NCBI GenBank assembly: GCA_030539985.1
Contig: JAUNXD010000005.1
Span: forward strand, 2,310-21,180
Reading direction: 5' to 3'
Source of the DNA: Methanobrevibacter sp.
GTDB lineage: Archaea > Methanobacteriota > Methanobacteria > Methanobacteriales > Methanobacteriaceae
DNA: 18,871 nucleotides
This document shows, piece after piece, positions 1 through 6,862 of the stretch. Below the pieces are notes generated by a model. That model searched no databases, was not told the DNA's origin, and was given only the letters and a program-made list of their open reading frames with translations. The translations under genes and the position numbers were made by a program. Within the stretch, counting starts at the first letter, position 1. Every line of letters begins with the position of its first letter.

Positions 1-1
1 G

Positions 2-373
2 GATTTGGTTGATGCCGGAATGGAACTTTTAGACGAGGATGACGTGACTTCTGATTTAAAAAATCGGATGGAGGCACAAATCCTTAAATCATTAAGCGAT
101 ATTAATGTTATTGAACTTTTGGTTGCTGCAATTAGAGCGCAACAGGATTTATCAGGCAAAAGGATTCGTGAAATTCAAAATCCGGATTACCTATATGCTG
201 ATGAGGTGCTTGGAATTGCAATTTCAAATCAGATTGCAGGAACAAAGGCGGTATTGAACTTTAAAAGATATATAGAAGCAAAACCTGGAATTATATACGG
301 TTTGCCTCCTATTCTTGATGATATTTTTGCGGGTTTAATTGCAGGTTGCATATCAAAAGTATTTGAGGAATAA
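2..373 (+). CDS. C-terminal part of CobZ/PgpA-like phosphatase (5' truncated by window edge)
   Basis: The frame is open to the left edge, so this is the last roughly 124 codons of a longer gene; the in-frame TTG at 5 need not be its start. The C-terminal half has the pattern of the phosphatidylglycerophosphatase A superfamily: a YADEVLG segment, then NQIAGTKAVLNF, a KPGI segment and a closing LDDIFAGLIAG helix, where the conserved acidic residues of that family lie. In archaea such proteins next to cobS are usually the CobZ type, an alpha-ribazole-phosphate phosphatase acting in the last steps of cobamide assembly. Here cobS follows after only two bases, which supports CobZ over a lipid phosphatase. 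The N-terminal part of what is visible is not recognisable to me. The family call is good; the substrate is inferred from context. Confidence 0.7.
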   Translation, partial: DLVDAGMELLDEDDVTSDLKNRMEAQILKSLSDINVIELLVAAIRAQQDLSGKRIREIQNPDYLYADEVLGIAISNQIAGTKAVLNFKRYIEAKPGIIYGLPPILDDIFAGLIAGCISKVFEE

Positions 374-375
374 AC

Positions 376-1158
376 ATGGATGATGACAGCTATTTTGAAG
401 ATGAGGAATTTTCACCGGTAAAATCACTTTTAGGACTTTTGACATTTTCAACAGTTCTGCCGATTAATGTTTTCACATCAATCGAGTATATGACCAAACT
501 GACCTGGTGCTGGCCGTTTTTACATATTTTTGTAGGGGTTCTGGCAGCAGTCTGCGGTTATGTTTCACTGAATTTCCTGCATTTGAATTCATTTTTCACA
601 GCCACAATAGTTTATGCATTTCTGATGCTGATAACAGGTTATAATCATCTTGACGGTGTCATGGACATGGCCGATGGGGTCATGGTTCATGGGGAGCCTG
701 AAAAAAAGATCAGAGTCATGAAGGACTCATCAGTGGGTGCCGGAGGAATGGCCACATTATTCTTGGTTGCAAGCCTTACAATTGCCGGAATTTACAATAT
801 TTTGGATTATCATTTTATTGTGGGTATTATAATATGTGAAATGGCTGCAAAAACATCTCTTTTAACCACAGCGTTACTGTCAAAGCCACTTACTCCCGGA
901 ATTGGAAGCTACTTTATAAAAGAAACCAATCCTGCTAATTATTTTGCTTCAACAGTAATTATAGCAATTATCGCATATGCAATCGGAGGATGGGCAGGTA
1001 TTTGCGGAGTTCTTGGTGCGATTGTCTCAGGTGTCCTGATAGCGACCATCGCAAAACGCAATTTCATTCTGGCCAATGGTGATGTTTTGGGAATGAGCAA
1101 TGAAGTGGGAAGATTGCTGTCTCTTTTATTTATGGCAGTAGCCTTATTTTTCATTTAA
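376..1158 (+). CDS. cobS: Adenosylcobinamide-GDP ribazoletransferase (cobalamin-5'-phosphate synthase)
   Basis: This integral membrane enzyme joins adenosylcobinamide-GDP to alpha-ribazole or its phosphate, forming the cobamide that methanogens need for methyltransferases. The protein has 260 residues, normal for the family. Visible landmarks are LTFSTVLPI at 22-30, the acidic HLDGVMDMADG motif at 91-101 (the Mg-binding signature on the cytoplasmic face) and the MKDSSVGAGG motif at 115-124. Between and after them lie several hydrophobic stretches expected to be membrane helices. The start is ATG 376, preceded by GAGGAA at 365-370 inside the end of the upstream gene, so the pair is probably translationally coupled. 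The first 13 residues are unusually acidic. The gene ends 12 bases before a stem-loop. Confidence 0.93.
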   Translation: MDDDSYFEDEEFSPVKSLLGLLTFSTVLPINVFTSIEYMTKLTWCWPFLHIFVGVLAAVCGYVSLNFLHLNSFFTATIVYAFLMLITGYNHLDGVMDMADGVMVHGEPEKKIRVMKDSSVGAGGMATLFLVASLTIAGIYNILDYHFIVGIIICEMAAKTSLLTTALLSKPLTPGIGSYFIKETNPANYFASTVIIAIIAYAIGGWAGICGVLGAIVSGVLIATIAKRNFILANGDVLGMSNEVGRLLSLLFMAVALFFI

Positions 1159-1169
1159 GTAATTTTTAC

Positions 1170-1192
1170 AACTTCAAATCAATATTGAAGTT
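1170..1192 (+). terminator. Stem-loop just downstream of cobS
   Basis: AACTTCAA at 1170-1177 pairs perfectly with TTGAAGTT at 1185-1192 around a 7-nt loop. It starts 12 bases after the cobS stop codon. No clean T run follows directly, though TTTTATATAT comes soon after, so a role in termination or 3'-end stability is plausible but unproven. Confidence 0.4.
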
Positions 1193-1207
1193 AGTCGGTA
1201 CATTGTT

Positions 1208-1316
1208 TTATATATATTGTGGTTTATAGTAGTACTGATGAGATTTACCACAGTATAAGCATGTCGTCTTCAATATTGATATTTCATTAATCATCCAATG
1301 GGGAAACAATGCACAT
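1208..1316 (-). other. Possible minus-strand mini-ORF unit between cobS and trm56
   Basis: On the minus strand AAGGAGGTGAT (1327-1317), which matches the full anti-Shine-Dalgarno complement, directly precedes ATG at 1316. That ATG opens only a 9-codon ORF ending at 1287. Another frame, enterable at a TTG at 1309, runs 33 codons to TAA at 1210-1208 and encodes a CLYCGKSH stretch resembling half of a zinc knuckle. The TATA box at about 1362-1370 is nearly symmetrical and could fire leftwards, placing transcription start near 1341. This may be a leader-like peptide, a degraded zinc-ribbon gene or chance. I do not recognise a family. Confidence 0.2.
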
Positions 1317-1360
1317 ATCACCTCCTTAATTTAATTTCCTCAATGTGGTTTTTCTCATCA

Positions 1361-1372
1361 AATTTATATAAT
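1361..1372. promoter_or_regulatory. TATA box of trm56, nearly symmetrical
   Basis: AATTTATATAAT is a strong archaeal TATA box centred about 34 bases before the trm56 ATG. Archaeal initiation about 25 bases downstream would leave a leader of some 8 bases. The box reads almost the same on the other strand, so leftward transcription is possible. Confidence 0.55.
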
Positions 1373-1399
1373 TTTACGAGTAATATTTAATTAGATAAT

Positions 1400-1939
1400 A
1401 TGAATGTTAATGTTTTAAGATTGGACCATAGACTGAAAAGAGATACAAGAATTACAACTCATGTATGTTTGACTGCCCGCGCATTTGGCGCAAGTAAGAT
1501 TTATCTGGCCGGAGAGCGAGATAACCGATTGATGGAAAATGTAAGGGATACAGCTTCAAGATTTGGCGGAAACTTTGAAATAGAATACACAGAAAGCTAT
1601 ATGGGTGTCATCAACAAATGGAAAGCTGACGGAGGAAAAGTTGTCCATTTGACAATGTACGGTACACAGGCTCATGAGACTGCCCCTGAAGTTCGTGAAG
1701 ACGGATCAGATATTTTAATCATTGTCGGTGGTTCAAAAGTCCCTGGAAAAGTTTATAAGGCTGCTGACTGGAACGTGTCAGTAACAACACAGCCTCACTC
1801 TGAAGTGTCATCATTGGCGGTATTTCAGCACCTCCTGATGGATGGTAAGGAATTTGACCTTGAATTTGAAAATCCTGTTCTTGAAGTCATTCCGACCGCT
1901 CACGGCAAAAACGTTAATATTCATGACGAAAACCGCTAG
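1400..1939 (+). CDS. trm56: tRNA (cytidine(56)-2'-O)-methyltransferase, SPOUT family
   Basis: This archaea-specific SPOUT enzyme 2'-O-methylates C56 in the T-loop of tRNAs using S-adenosylmethionine. The 179 residues match the compact family size. The N-terminal LRLDHRLKRDTRITTH at 6-21 is characteristic. The C-terminal half carries the knot that binds SAM: LIIVGGSKVPGKVY at 106-119, then NVSVTTQPHSEVSSLAVF at 125-142. The start is ATG 1400. No Shine-Dalgarno precedes it, which fits a short-leader transcript from the TATA box near 1366. The stop codon shares bases with the stop of the convergent DUF763 gene: both lie in CTAG 1936-1939. Confidence 0.93.
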   Translation: MNVNVLRLDHRLKRDTRITTHVCLTARAFGASKIYLAGERDNRLMENVRDTASRFGGNFEIEYTESYMGVINKWKADGGKVVHLTMYGTQAHETAPEVREDGSDILIIVGGSKVPGKVYKAADWNVSVTTQPHSEVSSLAVFQHLLMDGKEFDLEFENPVLEVIPTAHGKNVNIHDENR

Positions 1940-3030
1940 GAAATGAAGTCGTCCAGTCTTTTGATGGCTTTCAATTTTTCATCTTTTTTTAAACGGGCCT
2001 GTTCTATTGCATCGCGTATTGTTTGTATGGAATTGTCATAGACTTCCCTGTCAACAGGATACGGAAAGCCGTCCTTTCCTCCATGTGTGAAACTGTATTT
2101 GACAGGGTCTTTCCAGCTTGCAGGCTCACCGTAAACCAAATCTGAAATTAATGCAAGTGCCCTTATTTTTTTAGGACCAATTCCCTGAAGCAGAATCAGT
2201 TCCTCATAGTTTTCCGGCTGTATTTCCCATGCCTTTGTCAGCACCTCAAATTCCTTATCTGAAATGTCCATGTCCAAAACAGGATGATGGGCAGGCATTG
2301 TAAAATCTTCCAAAAGCAACTGATTGTCTTTTCTTTTAAAATATTGTCTTAAATGGTTGGGATTGTCATTAATCAAATCGACACTTATTTTTTGAGCTTC
2401 CTCACTGTCTTTTGAAGACATGTTTAGGGTGTGGGGTGTTTTTTTATCGCAGGAAATTCCGCTGTGAGGGTCATTGAGTAATCTGTCGACTTCGCTGCCA
2501 AGCCAATGGTATCGTCGGGCATATTTATTTTGAGTATTCAGTCCCTGCTGGACAACGGCCCAGTCTCCCTTTTCGGTGATGAAGAAATTATGCTGGTATA
2601 AAGTGTATCCGTCCTGAATGCATGAATTGTCAATTTTAGCTGACAGTTTGCTTGTTTCGACCAGTTTTTCAGTTGTCTTTGTTTTGAGGTTGAACACTTC
2701 TCCTGCATGCTCTATTCCCTTCGGTGCTTTTCGTGACTTGGCGCCTTTTCCGCCTGTCAGGTAAACTCCATGCTCTTCAGGTGACAGGGATACCTTAAGT
2801 GCGCCCAATGTTGTTGTGGTTGTTCCGGAAGAGTGCCAGTCAAAGCCCAAAACACATGAGAATGCCTGAAACCAGTAAGGATTTGAAATACGATTTAGAA
2901 ACTCCTCTAAACTGTATTCTTCAATGATTACTGAAGCAAGCGCTCCGGATAATTTCACCATTCTTGAAAATAACCACTTTGGAGGATGGCCTCCATGAAG
3001 CGGTAAATTGACTGCACCTCTTCTTTGCAT
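1936..3030 (-). CDS. DUF763 family protein with helix-hairpin-helix motif
   Basis: This is a member of the conserved DUF763 family, found mainly in archaea and some bacteria; I know of no established function. The opening RRGAVNLPLHGGHPPKWLF is the family signature. It is followed by WHSSGTTTTTLGALK near 65-79 and a LTGGKGAKSRKAP segment at 91-103. The C-terminal part has LQGIGPKKIRAL at 281-292, a typical helix-hairpin-helix, suggesting contact with DNA or RNA backbone. I chose ATG 3030 (364 residues) over the more upstream ATG at 3048, because the family begins at MQRRG and the six extra residues are just hydrophobic. There is no clear Shine-Dalgarno. A TATA-like TTTATAAT lies about 20 bases upstream, consistent with a leaderless transcript. 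A nucleic-acid role is inference. Confidence 0.88.
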   Translation of the reverse strand: MQRRGAVNLPLHGGHPPKWLFSRMVKLSGALASVIIEEYSLEEFLNRISNPYWFQAFSCVLGFDWHSSGTTTTTLGALKVSLSPEEHGVYLTGGKGAKSRKAPKGIEHAGEVFNLKTKTTEKLVETSKLSAKIDNSCIQDGYTLYQHNFFITEKGDWAVVQQGLNTQNKYARRYHWLGSEVDRLLNDPHSGISCDKKTPHTLNMSSKDSEEAQKISVDLINDNPNHLRQYFKRKDNQLLLEDFTMPAHHPVLDMDISDKEFEVLTKAWEIQPENYEELILLQGIGPKKIRALALISDLVYGEPASWKDPVKYSFTHGGKDGFPYPVDREVYDNSIQTIRDAIEQARLKKDEKLKAIKRLDDFIS

Positions 3031-3222
3031 GATTAATATTATCATCATTATAAATAATAGTTTTTTACCGAGAGCATTTGAAAACTATTTCTTAGTTTTT
3101 TGATTGACAATTTATAATATGTCTTCATAAACAAAACTTTAATAAGTAATGGTTACTAAAATTATTAATGTTATAATATTTATTAACAAATTATTTAATC
3201 AAAATTATAAGGAGCTAATATT
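3031..3222. promoter_or_regulatory. Divergent promoter region between DUF763 and FKBP genes
   Basis: This 192-base A/T-rich spacer lies between divergently transcribed genes. It holds a TATA-like TTTATAAT reading left, close to the DUF763 start, and several candidate TATA boxes reading right. AGTAA-TGG-TTACT at 3145-3157 is a small perfect inverted repeat that could be an operator. AAGGAG at 3209-3214 is the Shine-Dalgarno of the FKBP gene. I see no gene or structured RNA in it. Confidence 0.4.
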
Positions 3223-3957
3223 ATGGCTATAGATAACGGAGATTTTGTAAGAGTAAACTTTACTGGTAAAATTAAAGACACAGAAGACGTATTTGACACT
3301 ACTTATGATGAAATTGCACAAGAAGCAGGACTTTTCGATGAAAACAAAACCTACAAACCAATTCCTATTGTTGTAGGTGGAAACCACTTATTACCTGCTA
3401 TTGAAGAAGCAATCATTGGATTAGAACAAGGCGACAAAAAAACTATTGAAGTTGATTCCGATAATGCATTCGGTCCTAGAGACCCTAAAATGATTCAATT
3501 AGTGCCTATGAGAGAATTCAAAAAACAAGGCATGACTCCTGTTCAAGGTATGAGAATCCAATCCGAAGGTGCAACCGGTAAAATCCTAACCGTAAACGGT
3601 GGAAGAGTAAAAGTTGACTTCAACCACGAATTAGCAGGAAAAGACTTAGTTTATGATGTTGAAGTAACTGAAATCATCGAAGATGTTGCTGAAAAAATCA
3701 AAAGTATGATCGAGTTACACTACTCCAATCCTAACGTCGACATTGACAAAACCGAAATCGATATCGAAGACGGCGTTGCAAACATCAAATTGGATGAAAT
3801 GGCTAAATTCGACCAACAATCATACATGGACGTTACCTTTGCAAGATTCAGAATCGCTAAAGACATCTGGGATAACATCGAAGAAATTACCAAAGTCAAT
3901 TTCGTAGATGCATTCGAGAAAAAAGAAGAAACTGAAGATGAAGAAGACGAAGAATAA
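3223..3957 (+). CDS. FKBP-type peptidyl-prolyl cis-trans isomerase (long archaeal, SlyD-like)
   Basis: This is a cytosolic prolyl isomerase and chaperone. The N-terminal 85 residues and the segment after about 135 form the FKBP fold, with GDFVRVNFTGK at 6-16, GGNHLLPAIEEAIIG at 52-66 and the AFGPRD active-site edge at 82-87. Residues 88-135 are the insert-in-flap domain typical of archaeal and SlyD-type FKBPs and responsible for chaperone activity. Residues 155-225 form an extra C-terminal domain seen in the long archaeal class. The last 13 residues are almost all acidic (EETEDEEDEE). The start is ATG 3223 with AAGGAG nine bases upstream. Codon use is strongly biased towards A-ending codons and differs from its neighbours, suggesting high expression. 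It ends six bases from the convergent fumarase gene. Confidence 0.92.
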   Translation: MAIDNGDFVRVNFTGKIKDTEDVFDTTYDEIAQEAGLFDENKTYKPIPIVVGGNHLLPAIEEAIIGLEQGDKKTIEVDSDNAFGPRDPKMIQLVPMREFKKQGMTPVQGMRIQSEGATGKILTVNGGRVKVDFNHELAGKDLVYDVEVTEIIEDVAEKIKSMIELHYSNPNVDIDKTEIDIEDGVANIKLDEMAKFDQQSYMDVTFARFRIAKDIWDNIEEITKVNFVDAFEKKEETEDEEDEE

Positions 3958-3963
3958 GTCTTC

Positions 3964-4455
3964 TCAAATCCTTTTTTTATCCTGGACTGCAACAATTCCA
4001 GGAATATTTTTTACTTTTAATTCATACATTGCTTCCATGCCCTCATTTTCAAAAAGAACACACTTTTTTTCTAAAACGCAATCTGTAAGCAATGCTGCAA
4101 CAGGTGGTGTTATGACAAAAATGGAATTGTGCATGCCCAATGCATCAACCGTTTCATCGCTTAACCTGCCCTTTCCAATATGAATTTTAACCCCTGCTCT
4201 GCTTAATGGCGCTATTGTGGATTCGATTTCCTCTTTGCTGCTTGTTGTTGGTGCAATTCCAGCAGCGCTAAAGGCAGTATGCATTATGACACTACCCTTC
4301 AAATCAAAGGGAACCTTGTTTTTTTCAATAAGCTCCACAAGCTGTGGCAGAGCCGCATCACGTCCTGTATAGATTGTTCCGGAGATAGTTATTTTATCGC
4401 CGATTTGCAAATTATTTAGGTCATCATCAGTGATTGGGGTGATTAATTCTTTCAT
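3964..4455 (-). CDS. Fumarate hydratase class I, beta subunit (C-terminal domain)
   Basis: This is the beta chain of the two-subunit iron-sulfur fumarase, which interconverts malate and fumarate; the alpha chain carrying the cluster is not in the window. The 163 residues match the separate archaeal beta subunit. The signature SGTIYTGRDAALPQL is at 25-39, followed by the PFDLKGSVIMHTAFSAAGIAPT region at 49-70. The start is ATG 4455. There is no Shine-Dalgarno, but a TATA-like ATATAAAT (reading left) about 30 bases upstream would give a leader of a few bases. It is divergent from the korDABC-sucC operon, which uses the products downstream of fumarate, so the arrangement looks functional. A tartrate dehydratase is the usual alternative; context favours fumarase. 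Confidence 0.9.
   Translation of the reverse strand: MKELITPITDDDLNNLQIGDKITISGTIYTGRDAALPQLVELIEKNKVPFDLKGSVIMHTAFSAAGIAPTTSSKEEIESTIAPLSRAGVKIHIGKGRLSDETVDALGMHNSIFVITPPVAALLTDCVLEKKCVLFENEGMEAMYELKVKNIPGIVAVQDKKRI
3971..3978 (+). terminator. T-tract terminator of the FKBP gene inside the fumarase 3' end
   Basis: C followed by seven T residues lies 14 bases after the FKBP stop codon. Archaeal RNA polymerase terminates on such U-tracts. It overlaps the last codons of the convergent fumarase gene, where it reads as AAA/AAG lysine codons. Confidence 0.45.
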
Positions 4456-4520
4456 GGTTACTTATTTAATTTTAATTTCTAATATAAATTTTTTTATTTT
4501 GTCATCATTTCACATAAGAT

Positions 4521-4528
4521 ATTTAAAT
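4521..4528 (+). promoter_or_regulatory. Candidate TATA box of the kor operon
   Basis: ATTTAAAT preceded by the purine-rich TAAGAT (BRE-like) resembles the boxes ahead of the tRNA genes in this window. Start of transcription would fall near 4550, just upstream of the palindrome at 4559-4579. Confidence 0.35.
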
Positions 4529-4558
4529 GTTCATTAACATAAATAATATACATTCTAT

Positions 4559-4579
4559 ATTTATTTATCATAAATAAAT
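4559..4579. promoter_or_regulatory. 21-bp palindrome against the korD Shine-Dalgarno
   Basis: ATTTATTTA, TCA, TAAATAAAT is a perfect 9+9 bp inverted repeat with a 3-base centre. The next base begins the Shine-Dalgarno GAGGAG (4580-4585) of korD. It could be a repressor operator near the start of transcription or a leader hairpin beside the ribosome site. It is pure A/T apart from the centre, so DNA-level binding seems likelier than a stable hairpin. Confidence 0.4.
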
Positions 4580-4593
4580 GAGGAGATTTTAAA

Positions 4594-4854
4594 TTGATTA
4601 TTATTGATGAAAATTTGTGTAAAGGATGTCATCTTTGCTTATTCATGTGTTATAAGAATGTATATGCAATATCTCCTGATGTAAACAAGAAGGGAGTTCA
4701 ATTGCCATATGTAAAATTCGAAGAAAGATGTACCAAATGTGGTACATGTGAAGTTGCATGTCCGGATCAGGCAATTACAGTTGATTTGCCTGAAAACTGG
4801 TGGATGAAAGAGGATGTTAACTTTAATCCGTTATTCACAAGGAAGGGAAAGTAG
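4594..4854 (+). CDS. korD: 2-oxoglutarate:ferredoxin oxidoreductase, delta (ferredoxin-like) subunit
   Basis: This is the electron-transfer subunit of 2-oxoglutarate synthase. The 86 residues hold two [4Fe-4S] motifs: C9, C12, C15, C19 and C46, C49, C52, C56, the second followed by proline. The C-terminal tail from about 66 has no cysteines. The start is TTG 4594, chosen because it opens the conserved ferredoxin-like N terminus and GAGGAG sits eight bases upstream; no ATG is available at the right place. It is first in a tight operon with korA, korB, korC and sucC. The order delta-alpha-beta-gamma is typical of methanogens. Isoform confusion with 2-oxoisovalerate or pyruvate oxidoreductases is possible from this chain alone, but the sucC neighbour points to 2-oxoglutarate. 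Confidence 0.88.
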   Translation: MIIIDENLCKGCHLCLFMCYKNVYAISPDVNKKGVQLPYVKFEERCTKCGTCEVACPDQAITVDLPENWWMKEDVNFNPLFTRKGK

Positions 4855-4863
4855 GTGTATAAA

Positions 4864-5991
4864 ATGGCTGAAGAATTTTTTATTCAAGGAAATGAAGCAT
4901 GTGCTAAAGGAGCAATAGCAGCTGGATGCAGATTTTTTGCTGGTTATCCTATCACTCCATCAACAGAAGTTGCAGAAACTTTAGCTCGTGAATTGCCAAA
5001 AGTTGGAGGGTCATTCGTTCAAATGGAAGATGAAATCGCATCTGCTGGTGCAATCATTGGAGGTTCATGGGGAGGAGCCAAATCAATGACAGCAACTTCC
5101 GGTCCGGGTATTTCATTGATGCAGGAAAATATAGGTTATGCATTCATGAGCGAAACTCCAATTGTTGTCGTTGATGTTCAAAGGGGTTCTCCTTCAACAG
5201 CTCAACCGACCATGGCCGCACAGGGTGATATGATGCAGGCCCGTTGGGGATCCCACGGTGACTATGAACCTATCGCATTGTCTCCGTCAAGCGTTCAGGA
5301 ATTCTTTGACTTCACAATCAAGGCTTTTAACCTGTCAGAAGAATACAGATGCCCTGTATTTGTCATGGCCGATGAAGTCATAGGGCATATGAGAGAAAAG
5401 ATTGTTGTGGAAGACGATATAGAAATCGTTGCAAGAAAAAGGCCTGAAAAAACCGATGATTACTTGCCCTTTGAAAATATTGAAAACGGTACAACTCCAA
5501 TGCCTGCATTCGGTGACGGATTCAATATTCACGTAACAGGTCTCACTCACGATGAAAGAGGATATCCAGACACCAACACTCCAGAAACCCATGACAGGCT
5601 TGTCCAAAGAATCTGTGATAAGGTTTTAAACAATAAGGATAAAATCTGTTCTGTCAGGTCTGAAAACTGTGAAGATGCAGATGTCATTATTGTTTCCTAT
5701 GGTGCTCCGGTCAGATCAGCCGTTGAAGCGGTAAACAAGGCAAGGGCAAACAATCAGAAAGTGGGTTACGTTAAAATTGACACTCCATGGCCGTTCCCTG
5801 ATGAACAGATAAAAGAGATAACCAAAAACGCCAATGATGTACTTGTTGTCGAAATGAATCTGGGTCAGATGTTTTATGAAGTTGACAGGGTACTTAAGGG
5901 CACTGATGTTCATTTGATGGGAGTCATTGGAGGATTATTGCCAACTCCTGATGAAATTTTAGATGAAATCAACAAAATAGGAGGAAACTAA
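4864..5991 (+). CDS. korA: 2-oxoglutarate:ferredoxin oxidoreductase, alpha subunit
   Basis: This is the alpha chain of the enzyme that, in methanogens, reductively carboxylates succinyl-CoA to 2-oxoglutarate with reduced ferredoxin, supplying glutamate synthesis. It has 375 residues from ATG 4864. Landmarks are GYPITPSTE (about 28-36), QMEDEIAS (about 53-60), the TATSGPG motif (about 75-81) and RGSPSTAQPT (about 106-115), which contribute to the active site beside the thiamine diphosphate of the beta chain. A GTG at 4855 in the same frame adds three residues, but it would abut the korD stop, and AGGTG at 4852-4856 is better placed as Shine-Dalgarno for ATG 4864. The gap to korB is one base. 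Confidence 0.93.
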   Translation: MAEEFFIQGNEACAKGAIAAGCRFFAGYPITPSTEVAETLARELPKVGGSFVQMEDEIASAGAIIGGSWGGAKSMTATSGPGISLMQENIGYAFMSETPIVVVDVQRGSPSTAQPTMAAQGDMMQARWGSHGDYEPIALSPSSVQEFFDFTIKAFNLSEEYRCPVFVMADEVIGHMREKIVVEDDIEIVARKRPEKTDDYLPFENIENGTTPMPAFGDGFNIHVTGLTHDERGYPDTNTPETHDRLVQRICDKVLNNKDKICSVRSENCEDADVIIVSYGAPVRSAVEAVNKARANNQKVGYVKIDTPWPFPDEQIKEITKNANDVLVVEMNLGQMFYEVDRVLKGTDVHLMGVIGGLLPTPDEILDEINKIGGN

Positions 5992-5992
5992 A

Positions 5993-6853
5993 ATGTCTGA
6001 AAATAAAAATAGATTTCTCCCATATTTAAGAGAGGACAGATTGCCTCATATCTTTTGTCCGGGCTGTGGAAACGGTGCAATCATCAATGCATTCCTTGCA
6101 GCCATGGAAAAGGCGGATATGGACTTTGACAATATTGCAATGGTTTCCGGAATCGGATGTTCCTCAAGAATTCCGGGTTATTTGAAATGCGATTCACTTC
6201 ACACCACTCATGGAAGGGCTTTAAGCTTTGCAACCGGTTTGAAAACAGCAAATAAGGATTTGGATGTTGTCGTATTTACCGGTGACGGTGATGCAGCTTC
6301 CATTGGAGGTAATCATTTAATTCATGCGGCCAGAAGAAACATTAATCTGACCGTAATCTGTATCAATAATAATATTTATGGAATGACTGGTGGTCAAATC
6401 AGTCCTACTTCTCCTAAAGGCAGTTTTGGAACAACTGCACCTTACGGTAATTTGGATGCCCCATTCAAATTGGCTGAACTTGTTGCGGCTGCAGGAGCAA
6501 CTTACTCTGCAAGATGGACTACAGTTCAAATGGAAAATCTGGTATTGGCAATTAAAGACGGATTGCAAAACGATGGATTTTCATTTATTGAAGTTGCAAC
6601 CCAATGTCCAACCTACTTTGGTCGTAAGAATAAACTCAGAACTCCTACTGCAATGGCTGCAGTGATGAAAGCCAATACTGTATATAAATCTGCAGCGGAT
6701 AGGATGAGCGCAAAAGAATTGGAAGGAAAAATTGTTGTTGGAGAGTTTGCCAACACTAAAAGAGATGAATTTACTGAAAACCTTGAAAGGATTAGTGTGG
6801 AAAAATCTGGTAAGAAAACTCTTATCAACTCCGCATTTTCAACAGAATTATAG
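5993..6853 (+). CDS. korB: 2-oxoglutarate:ferredoxin oxidoreductase, beta subunit
   Basis: This is the thiamine-diphosphate-binding chain. The 286 residues include the CPGCGNG motif with C22 and C25, VSGIGCSSR near 51-59, and the thiamine diphosphate/Mg signature beginning GDGDAASIGGNHLIHAARRN and ending at CINNNIYGMTGGQ, roughly 96-135. These match the archaeal OFOR beta family. ATG 5993 is preceded by AGGAGG at 5979-5984, inside the end of korA, so translation is coupled. Family length is usual. It pairs with korA, korC and korD for a four-subunit complex. Confidence 0.94.
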   Translation: MSENKNRFLPYLREDRLPHIFCPGCGNGAIINAFLAAMEKADMDFDNIAMVSGIGCSSRIPGYLKCDSLHTTHGRALSFATGLKTANKDLDVVVFTGDGDAASIGGNHLIHAARRNINLTVICINNNIYGMTGGQISPTSPKGSFGTTAPYGNLDAPFKLAELVAAAGATYSARWTTVQMENLVLAIKDGLQNDGFSFIEVATQCPTYFGRKNKLRTPTAMAAVMKANTVYKSAADRMSAKELEGKIVVGEFANTKRDEFTENLERISVEKSGKKTLINSAFSTEL

Positions 6854-6862
6854 GTGGATAAT

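Noticed and set aside
1178..1280. 13-bp inverted repeats at 1178-1190 and 1268-1280 as ends of a MITE
   Set aside because: Both are built on the self-complementary TCAATATTGA, so the match is partly trivial; there is no target duplication and the span is only 103 bases.
4855..4863. GTG start for korA (and the similar GTG at 6854 for korC)
   Set aside because: Both GTGs abut the previous stop and their GGTG fits better as the Shine-Dalgarno of the ATG a few bases later.
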